The notes under the pieces are model-generated. The model was not told the DNA's origin, made no database searches, and saw nothing but the letters and a program-made list of their open reading frames with translations. Source: VRUE01 sp963807425 (GTDB lineage: Bacteria > Actinomycetota > Thermoleophilia > Solirubrobacterales > 70-9). Taken from it: a DNA stretch of 64,000 nt. The stretch spans positions 186,001 to 250,000 of the forward strand of contig CAWEBZ010000014.1 of the NCBI GenBank assembly GCA_963807425.1, given 5' to 3'. Positions 56,251 through 64,000 of this stretch are shown in pieces; positions within the stretch are counted from its first letter, which is position 1, and the number at the start of each line of letters is the position of its first letter. Both the position numbers and the translations under genes were made by a program.

Positions 56251-59200
56251 GTGACGGGCGGTGGAGGTGCCGGCGCCTCTCTTGTCGAGAGGATGTTGCT
56301 TGCCTCCGATCGAGAGATCCGAAGTATGGTCGCGGAGGAACTGGAGAACCACGACTTGGCCGACTGGATGCCGGCACTGCTGGCAGCGGATCCGACTCAG
56401 GGCTACTTGGCAATTTCCATTCTGGTCACTGCAGTTCCGATAGAGGCGGCATGCGCGATATGGAAACTTGCGGCTGACGAACTCGAGTCGACTGCTTCCC
56501 TCCCGTTTCTTCGAGCTGCCCTAGACGCGGCGGAGCGGGCGCTGGTGGATGAAGAGGCGGAGGAGGCAAGGGGCTGGCAGTTTGCCGAGGCGAGTGCCGC
56601 CCTGGCGGGGGCCTCGCCCGATGCCACAGAGGCCCGCGAGGTCCTGGCACGGGCACGAGAGGTTCTCGGTCTCTGCAGGATGAATGGACCTGAATTCGCG
56701 CTGCTTGTACAACTCCTAGCACTGGCCCAGAGCCAGGAGGAGCATGACCTGACATCCCAGCTCGCCGACGAGGTCTTGCAGGCGATCGCGGGATCAACCG
56801 AGGTTGTCCCAGAGCTCGAAGAGCTCCTCCTGCGCGCCGCATATGTTGCGTATTACGAGCGCCACGACTGGCCCCTTGTTCTGCGCTGTGTGGCGCCCCT
56901 AGCGCCGACACCTACGTCGCTGACAATGCGCGGGCTCGCCTTGCAACGCGAGGGTCGCGCCGAGGAGGCACTTGAGGTCTGGGATCAGATCGGCGATGAG
57001 GATGACCCCGCATTGGCCCTTAACCGCGCGGCGATGCTGATCTCTATGGGCGAGCTCGGGGAGGCGGCGCCGGTTCTTGATCGGCTGGTCAAGCGACACC
57101 CTGCCTACTGGAAGGGATGGGTCCAGCGAGGGTTGCTCCGGATCCGTGGCAGCGAGGAGAGGGGTGTAAATGACTTGGAGCACGCATTCGAGCTCGCGGT
57201 CAATGGGGAAGCAGACGCTTCGCGACTAGCCGACGCCGCCATGATGGCTCACGAAGCCGCCATAGAGAATGACTGCTCGAACCAAATGGCGCAGGCCCTA
57301 CTTGTGCTGGTCGCCGATTCGCGCGAGGTGGTGCAGATTGCCGGTCACTACTGCCGGGGGGTTCTGCTCAGCGATGCAGAGCGTTACCCAGAGGCCGCGA
57401 GCACACTGCAGGCGGCACTCGACCTATTGACCGAAGACGTCAGCGCAGGGGTGCCGATACGCGAAGCTTTGGTGAAAGCCCTCTTGGCAACCGGAGCGGA
57501 CCAAAAAGCTCTGGAGGTGATGAAGCCACTGGTGGAGATGCCGGGTCTGCCCGAGGGTGCGCTCGAGCTCCTAGATAGCTTCGTCGACGAGGATCTTCAG
57601 TTTGAGGTGAGGCTGCTGCGCGCGGTGGGCCATCGCTCAGAGATGCGTCTCGCGCTTGCCGAGCGTGAGCTGAGCGAATTGTTGGACGAGGAGCCAGGCG
57701 TAGCCAGGGTCCACAGACTGCGGGGTCTGACGAGATTGTCCACCGCTGCACGCTCTGACGAAGACGCGTGGAACGAGGCAGCCTCCTATGAGCGCTACCT
57801 GACAGCGATCGAAGACATCGGGGCAGCTGCGGCCCTCGGAGACGACTTGGCGCTCGGTGCTTTTCGCTGGGCGGTTGATCGCGCCCGCGGAGACTGGCGC
57901 ATGAAGGAGCTGCTGCAGGTTGTCGGAGACGAGGAGTTCGGGATGTACCGGCTGATGCCGGGACTCAAGGCCGCGGATGAGGCGCTCGGGCAGGCTCGGG
58001 AGTTGGCGGCGCTGAGCCGACGAGAGTGGGCGGAGGCGGCTGTAGCCACGGAGGCGGTTCAAACCCAATTTCAGGCTGTCGGATTGCCGGCAGAAGCTGG
58101 ACGTCAGGACCTGTTTCTGGCTGATCTCGCCCTTCGCCTCGGTGATCCCCGCCGGGCGCTTGATCACCTCGATCGTTGCGATTCTCTTTTGCCTCTGGAA
58201 GCCGAGCCACTCCCCGGAGAGGAGCGCAGCGCTGCCCGCGAGATCCTCGGCACGAGCGCCGCCCGCGGTGCGGCCGGAATGGCTCTGCCGCTCGAGTATC
58301 TCGTGTTTTTGGGCGGCACGATGCGAGGCTCGATGGCCTATCTGAAGATGTTGCGTGCACAGACGCTCGCCGCCCTCGGACGAGCGGGGGCGGCGCTCAG
58401 CGAGCTCGGCGATGAGAAGGAGCTGATTGCAGAACGAGAGAAGCTGGGACTGCTTTCGCTCGATGGCGGCGAGAGCGTCAGGGCGATCATGGCGATCCTC
58501 CGCGACTCCGGCCATCACGAGCGGGCGCTGGAGCTCCGCGACATTGCCCTGGAGGCGGCAGATTCGCCCCTGAGGCAGGCGGCGATCCTGATTACCAGTG
58601 CCGGCTGCTGGCTGAACAGTGCGAAACCAGAGCGGGCGCTGGCTGATCTGAATAGGGCGCGAACGCTCACAAGGGACATCGAGAACGACCAGTTCAACGC
58701 CATCGTCGATCACACCGAAGCCAATGTGGTTCAGGAGAGTGACCCCGAGCGAGTGTTGGAGCTGTTGAATGCAGAGTCCGTCAGCGCACTTTCACAACCA
58801 GCTCGGGTGAGTGCGGCTCTTGTGACGCGAGCGCACGCCCTCGCGCATCTTGGCAGCGCAGCAGCTGCTGATCGCGACGCTATTCGGGCTGAAGAGCTGC
58901 TCGTTGGTCACATGCAGTCGATCGATCTGCCCAGCGACCGATCAATGAGCCTGCAGGCTTGGGGTGCCGCGCGAAGCCTTCGCTGCACCCTCGCCTGCCG
59001 GGCGGGGGAAAGCGAGAACGCGCTTCAGCTGCTGGCCGGCCTCAAGGGAAGAGCTCTGGGGATGCAGCGCACCCTGGCGATCAGCGGGCCGCAACCATCC
59101 AGCGCGGTGGAGGTGGCGGTGAGCGAGGAAAGGGATGACCTCCTGGCGCTGCTCCGCCATGCCGAGCTCCACGCCGGCGCGGTCAGCTGGATCCACCTAC

Positions 59201-60630
59201 GCCGGGTCCAGGCGCACAACGAGAAGCTGGTCGACACGAGCGGCGGAGCGAAACTCGATCTGGACGAGGCCAGCGCGGCCCTCGAGGATGCCCAGCGGCG
59301 ACTGTCTCGGCTGCAGGTACGCAGAAGCGAACTACCCCGCGAAGCCCAGTTGGAGAAAGCGGCGGACATCGACGCGCTGAGGCAGTCGCTCGGCGGTGCA
59401 GAGGGTCAGGGCCTCCTTGTTGAGATGTTTCTGGGCGAGGGCACCTGCTACTTGACAGGTCTTCGTGCCGCTGAAGAACCATGGACGGTTGGGGTCCCCT
59501 GTGATGCATCCGAGCTGGTGGAGTTGGCCGAATCCTCCAGGGTCGGCGCCGACTGGTCTGATGGCGACCCGGTGTGGAGCAACGACTCGCTACGGCGGAT
59601 CGTTGACGCGTTGCAGCAGAGGAGCTCAGAGGGTGATCACCTGGCAATCGTCCGACACGGCCCCCTGCATGCACTTCCCATGCATGCGGTAGAGGGAGAA
59701 AAGGGAGCTCTGATCGAGCGACATACGGTCTCCTACGCACCAAGCAGCGATGCGCTGCTCTCCTGCACAAGCGAGGAGACAGCACAGGGTGGCGCTGGAA
59801 TCGTCGTCGCCGATAGCCTCGGCGACCTTCCCCATGCCCGCCTTGAGGGACAGGCGGTCGCGGAGCTATTGGGCACCGTTGCCCTTACCGGGCTTCGTGC
59901 GGATCGCCGCCGCCTCCTTAGCCTGATCGGGGAACAAGGCCCCGCGGTTGTGCATATTGCCTGTCATGGCGTCTTCGACGACGTAGACCCAGATGCGTCA
60001 CGCTTGATCCTGGCCGGCAGCAGCACTCACGACGCCCCTATGGCGGCCGCCGACCTGACGGCCCGCGACGTTGCGCAGCTCCCGCTGCGCGGTTCGGTGG
60101 TCGTTCTTAGTGCCTGCCACAGTGGCGTCAACGCGATGCTCCCCGGGGATGAGCCATTCGGACTAACCCGTGCGTTTCTTGCCGCCGGAGCACGAGCGGT
60201 AGTCGGTGCTCGTTGGGCGGTCAGCGATATATCGACTTGGCTCCTGATGGAGAGGTTCACCTCTCTTTGGCGATCGGATCGACTTCCAATAGCCGAGTCG
60301 CTAGCGCGTGCACAACGGTGGATTCGGCAGATGCCGGTGGAGGAAATGGTCGACTTGTGCAACGCGGCGCTCGAGCGGCGGGTAGGCGACCGCGCCGATG
60401 TGGAGGTTCTGCTCGCACGTCGACGGGCCGAAGGGTTGATTGCCCTGCGGCGGGAGGACCCGGCCCGCTCGTCCGCTCGCCAGGCCGACCTATTGGCCTT
60501 GATGAGCAATCCTTCGTTGCGGGAGGCCCACGGTCTCACCGGAACCGATCCCTTCCCGTTTTCCGACCGGCGCCACTGGGCAGCCTTCGAGCTCGTGGGG
60601 GACTGGACTAGCGAGTATCCCGAAGAGTAA
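56251..60630 (+). CDS. Large TPR-repeat CHAT-domain protein
   Basis: 1459 residues from GTG 56251, which follows AAAGGGAA; a TTG at 56218 has no ribosome site. The first ~1000 residues are helical TPR-like repeats (GLALQREGRAEEALEVWDQI, NRAAMLISMGELGEAAPVLD, WVQRGLLRIRGSEERGVNDL). A coiled coil follows (LDEASAALEDAQRRLSRLQV), then the CHAT domain. The His is in VVHIACHGVF (His1239) and the Cys in VVLSACHSGV (Cys1289). Typical loops HGPLHALPMHAV and GARAVVGARWAVSD are present. A further ~120-residue helical tail ends TGTDPFPFSDRRHWAAFELV. TPR-CHAT proteins are sensors whose protease is released by partner binding. It lies 68 bp after the shorter CHAT gene. Confidence 0.9.
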   Translation: MTGGGGAGASLVERMLLASDREIRSMVAEELENHDLADWMPALLAADPTQGYLAISILVTAVPIEAACAIWKLAADELESTASLPFLRAALDAAERALVDEEAEEARGWQFAEASAALAGASPDATEAREVLARAREVLGLCRMNGPEFALLVQLLALAQSQEEHDLTSQLADEVLQAIAGSTEVVPELEELLLRAAYVAYYERHDWPLVLRCVAPLAPTPTSLTMRGLALQREGRAEEALEVWDQIGDEDDPALALNRAAMLISMGELGEAAPVLDRLVKRHPAYWKGWVQRGLLRIRGSEERGVNDLEHAFELAVNGEADASRLADAAMMAHEAAIENDCSNQMAQALLVLVADSREVVQIAGHYCRGVLLSDAERYPEAASTLQAALDLLTEDVSAGVPIREALVKALLATGADQKALEVMKPLVEMPGLPEGALELLDSFVDEDLQFEVRLLRAVGHRSEMRLALAERELSELLDEEPGVARVHRLRGLTRLSTAARSDEDAWNEAASYERYLTAIEDIGAAAALGDDLALGAFRWAVDRARGDWRMKELLQVVGDEEFGMYRLMPGLKAADEALGQARELAALSRREWAEAAVATEAVQTQFQAVGLPAEAGRQDLFLADLALRLGDPRRALDHLDRCDSLLPLEAEPLPGEERSAAREILGTSAARGAAGMALPLEYLVFLGGTMRGSMAYLKMLRAQTLAALGRAGAALSELGDEKELIAEREKLGLLSLDGGESVRAIMAILRDSGHHERALELRDIALEAADSPLRQAAILITSAGCWLNSAKPERALADLNRARTLTRDIENDQFNAIVDHTEANVVQESDPERVLELLNAESVSALSQPARVSAALVTRAHALAHLGSAAAADRDAIRAEELLVGHMQSIDLPSDRSMSLQAWGAARSLRCTLACRAGESENALQLLAGLKGRALGMQRTLAISGPQPSSAVEVAVSEERDDLLALLRHAELHAGAVSWIHLRRVQAHNEKLVDTSGGAKLDLDEASAALEDAQRRLSRLQVRRSELPREAQLEKAADIDALRQSLGGAEGQGLLVEMFLGEGTCYLTGLRAAEEPWTVGVPCDASELVELAESSRVGADWSDGDPVWSNDSLRRIVDALQQRSSEGDHLAIVRHGPLHALPMHAVEGEKGALIERHTVSYAPSSDALLSCTSEETAQGGAGIVVADSLGDLPHARLEGQAVAELLGTVALTGLRADRRRLLSLIGEQGPAVVHIACHGVFDDVDPDASRLILAGSSTHDAPMAAADLTARDVAQLPLRGSVVVLSACHSGVNAMLPGDEPFGLTRAFLAAGARAVVGARWAVSDISTWLLMERFTSLWRSDRLPIAESLARAQRWIRQMPVEEMVDLCNAALERRVGDRADVEVLLARRRAEGLIALRREDPARSSARQADLLALMSNPSLREAHGLTGTDPFPFSDRRHWAAFELVGDWTSEYPEE

Positions 60631-60682
60631 GCGGACGGCCTCGCTAAACAATTACTCCCGACAAAGGTCCCCCGCCTGCTGA

Positions 60683-62011
<1,329 letters not shown>

Positions 62012-62050
62012 CGAATCGTTGTCCTGGCAGCGTATTGGAGCCCGCTTGTA

Positions 62051-62064
62051 TTAGGGTGCCCTAA
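62051..62064. promoter_or_regulatory. DtxR/IdeR-like inverted repeat
   Basis: TTAGGGTGCCCTAA is a perfect 6-bp inverted repeat around TG, one base before the GTG-proximal region of the DUF2470 gene. Its half-sites TTAGG and CCTAA match the outer half-sites of the iron-dependent DtxR/IdeR box, but the spacing is shorter than the 19-bp consensus, so identity is uncertain. Confidence 0.4.
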
Positions 62065-62065
62065 C

Positions 62066-62365
62066 GTGAAGTCCGACGACCCCGTCAGCCGCGGCGCCGA
62101 GCGCGCCATCGCCCACCTCAACGAGGATCACGACGACGCCCTGCTCGACATGGCCCGTGCCGTCGGCGGCTGCCCGCAGGCAACCGCCGCCCGCCTCGTC
62201 GACGCCGACCGCACCGGGCTCGACCTGATCGCGACGACGCCGGACGGCGAGGTCGAGGTGCGCGTCCCCTACGGCGAGCCGATCGAGGGGCCCGAGGGCC
62301 TGCGCACGGCGACCGTCAAGCTCGCCCAGCGCGCCCGGGCCGAGCTGTCGGGCGACGCGGCATAG
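62066..62365 (+). CDS. DUF2470 family protein (heme-utilisation-like)
   Basis: 99 residues from a GTG. The family core is RAIAHLNEDHDDALLDMARA, with LVDADRTGLDLIATTPDGEV and EVRVPYGEPIEGPEGLRTAT after it. DUF2470 is the small domain found alone or at the C-terminus of HugZ/HutZ-type heme-degrading proteins with a pyridoxamine-oxidase fold. The inverted repeat over its start would fit iron control. Divergent from fumC. Confidence 0.82.
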   Translation: MKSDDPVSRGAERAIAHLNEDHDDALLDMARAVGGCPQATAARLVDADRTGLDLIATTPDGEVEVRVPYGEPIEGPEGLRTATVKLAQRARAELSGDAA

Positions 62366-62389
62366 CCGCCCGAGAGCCGACCACGCCGG

Positions 62390-63991
62390 CTAGCTGCTCC
62401 GCTTCGCCGTTCCCTTCTTGACGCTGCAGCGGATCCTCGCTTTGCCGGAGCGCTTGCGGCTGTGCGCCGGCAGGTGAGGTGGGCGTTGCGTCCTGGCCTG
62501 CCCTTCGGCCCGCGCTTGCCGCGCTGTCCCGGCAGCGCCCACTCTGACCGGCTGGGCCGGCCAGCCCGACTGGCCCAGGGTGCGATCTGGCCGCTCGCCC
62601 AGGCGCAGCGAGATCGCGTCGCCGAAGCCGACCGGCTGCTCGCCGGCGACGGCTCCGGCGCCGCGGTCCAGCCGCAGCAGCCACGCCTCGTCCTGCGTTC
62701 TCCGGGGCGACGCCGTTGATCGACCGCGACCTGCCCGCCGGCGAGCGCGAACGAGGTCACGCAGCCGGCCGGGAACGCGCTCGGCCTCGGCCGCGCCGAG
62801 GACCTGCGTCAGCGGCGCTCCCGACCGGCGCCGTCACCTTGCACATCCGCACGTTGCCGGGGCCAGCTGGATCGCCAGCAGGTGTGGGACGGGCGTGCCC
62901 GTTGGCCACCGACGGCGCCGGGTGAATGCGGGGTAGCGCCGGATTGCTGGAGCCGGCGGCGCGGCGGTGAAGACGCCGCCGGCGATCGCCCGCAGCGCGT
63001 CCTGGGTCGAGTAGAGGTTGGCTTCGCTCGTGTCCGAGTAGCCGAAGCCGCCCGCTTCGGGGCCGGTCTGGAGCTGAAGCGAGAGCAGGTGGTCGATCGG
63101 CGTCTTGCCAGCTGGAGTCGTCCAGGCAGCCGACTGGGGGTCGATGCCGCAGGCGGTGAGACCGCTCACCGCCCACGCGGTGGCGTCGGCGTTGTCGCCG
63201 AAGGCGTAGTGGATCGCCCCGGTCGAGTCGACCAGCAGGCCCTGCAGGTAGGCGAGGGCAGGCGCGACCGCGGGGTCATAGGCGGGCGCTCCGGCTTCGC
63301 AGAGCGCGGCGATCGCCGCCCCGGTCATGTCGGGTTCGCTCGGTTCCGCCTTCGCGGCCGGCGTTGCCAGCGCCGAGTAGGTCCAGCCGCCGTCATCGTG
63401 CTGGCTCTGGCGCAGGAAGGAGACGACGGGCGCGAGGGCCCAGGCCGGCACGCGCGGCGGCCTTCAGCGCCAGGATGCCGAAGACCGTGTTGTCGGTGCT
63501 CGCTTCGCCGAAGCCGGGGTTGGCCGGGTTCCAGCGTTCGGCGATCTGCGCCGGCAGGTTGGCGTCGGCCGCGAGCCGCGCCGGGTCGAGGCCCGGCCGC
63601 GTGGGAGACGAGCGTCGCGCGCTGGTAGTTGTCGACCGAGGTGAACGTTTCCGCCGGGCCGCCGGTCCAAAACTCCGAGCTGTAGTCGCCGAGCAGGAAG
63701 TCCTGCAGGCTGGGGCTGCCGGCGGCGGGGCCGTGGACGTCGGCGGCGCTCGACGCCCGCGGCGGCCAGCGAGGTCGCCAGCCAGTCGCTGCCGAAGCCG
63801 CCGTGACTCGAATTCGAACGGTTCGCCGGTCACGGGATCCTGCTGGCCGCGCACGTACTCGACCGCTTTGGCGATCGCGGCGTCGATCTCGCCTTGGGTT
63901 GACGTGGCCGTGGCGGTGGCCGGCAGAACCGCCAGGGATAGAACCGCCGCGCAGAGCGCGGACAGGCACGTCGAATCGAGACTGCTCGCAT
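62390..63991 (-). pseudogene. Secreted cyclase-repeat (prenyltransferase/squalene-cyclase-like) gene with many frameshifts
   Basis: Reading from an ATG at 63991, coding segments jump between frames at least seven times: a signal-like LSALCAAVLSLAVLPATATA; AKAVEYVRGQQDPVTGEPF; GGFGSDWLATSLAAAGV; SLQDFLLGDYSSEFWTGGPA; DPARLAADANLPAQIAERWN; WALAPVVSFLRQSQHDDGGW; then a C-terminal part with DEAWLLRLDRGAGAVAGEQP and the basic tail RKRSGKARIRCSVKKGTAKR. The W/QxxDGGW repeats place it with the alpha/alpha-barrel prenyltransferase-like family. A DUF4430-like tail domain is possible. Either a decaying gene or a stretch of poor sequence at a contig end: the coding signal remains good in every segment, which favours sequence error. 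Confidence 0.7.
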
Positions 63992-64000
63992 CCTTGGACC

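Noticed and set aside
53757..60630. Gasdermin or type III-E CRISPR (Craspase) system
   Set aside because: No gasdermin-sized or gasdermin-like protein and no Cas7-11 or repeats are present; only the TPR-CHAT component type is shared.

Overview
The window looks like chromosomal DNA of a high-GC, Gram-positive actinobacterium of the class Thermoleophilia (Solirubrobacterales-like). This placement is inferred from GC-rich codon use, dense operons with 1-8 bp overlaps, many TetR regulators, large secreted proteins with Cys/Lys/Arg tails, and the type of metabolic genes. It has not been tested by any search.

Layout. (1) 1-11.0 kb is a lineage-specific cluster of very large secreted proteins and TetR regulators: the 3' end of one secreted protein, a decayed copy and an intact 994-residue copy, a secreted beta-propeller, one TetR protein with two DNA-binding domains, and three single-domain TetR proteins. 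Three promoters in the cluster share a TTGACA-17-bp-TT(G/A/C)(T/C)AT layout with operator-like symmetry in the spacer. (2) 11.1-14.2 kb holds a cupin, tRNA-Arg(CCT), two convergent two-gene modules built on nucleotidyltransferase-like proteins, and two hypotheticals. (3) 14.3-24.8 kb holds a secreted NHL/Fn3-type protein, GalT, a slipin/NfeD pair, a thioredoxin-like lipoprotein, a DEAH helicase, BirA, a PadR regulator, and a P450/SnoaL-like pair. (4) 24.8-30.8 kb is one minus-strand operon joining cytochrome c maturation (ccmABCD) to heme synthesis (hemA, hemC, cobA-hemD fusion). (5) 30.9-39.8 kb contains a methyltransferase/ATP-grasp pair, an aldehyde dehydrogenase divergent from rarA across a long hairpin, a TauE-type permease, a DUF1385 protein and a methylmalonyl-CoA epimerase operon. 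(6) 39.9-43.0 kb encodes a 655-residue secreted Gly/Asn/Asp repeat protein and a membrane-anchored Pro/Ala-rich partner. (7) 43.1-53.5 kb holds Nei, a BtrH-like protein, PAP2, YchF, a lipocalin-like protein, a membrane/winged-helix pair, SpoIID/LytB, an aldehyde dehydrogenase and a secreted phosphoesterase.

(8) 53.58-60.72 kb is the most striking region. It is an island of three co-directional genes: a 94-residue membrane protein, a 713-residue CHAT (caspase-like) protein translationally coupled to it, and a 1459-residue TPR-CHAT protein. A perfect 36-bp direct repeat flanks it, and that repeat is the last codons of fumC. A 12-bp hairpin spans only the left repeat junction, so the repeat there and its left flank were probably the original phosphoesterase/fumC terminator. 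The island therefore appears to have inserted site-specifically at the fumC 3' end. It has no integrase of its own. A CHAT-protease immunity or cell-death module with a membrane component is the leading hypothesis, and it is an inference only.

(9) 60.7-64.0 kb holds fumC, a DUF2470 gene with a DtxR-like inverted repeat, and a secreted cyclase-repeat gene broken by many frameshifts at the window edge. The edge position makes sequence error a serious alternative to gene decay.
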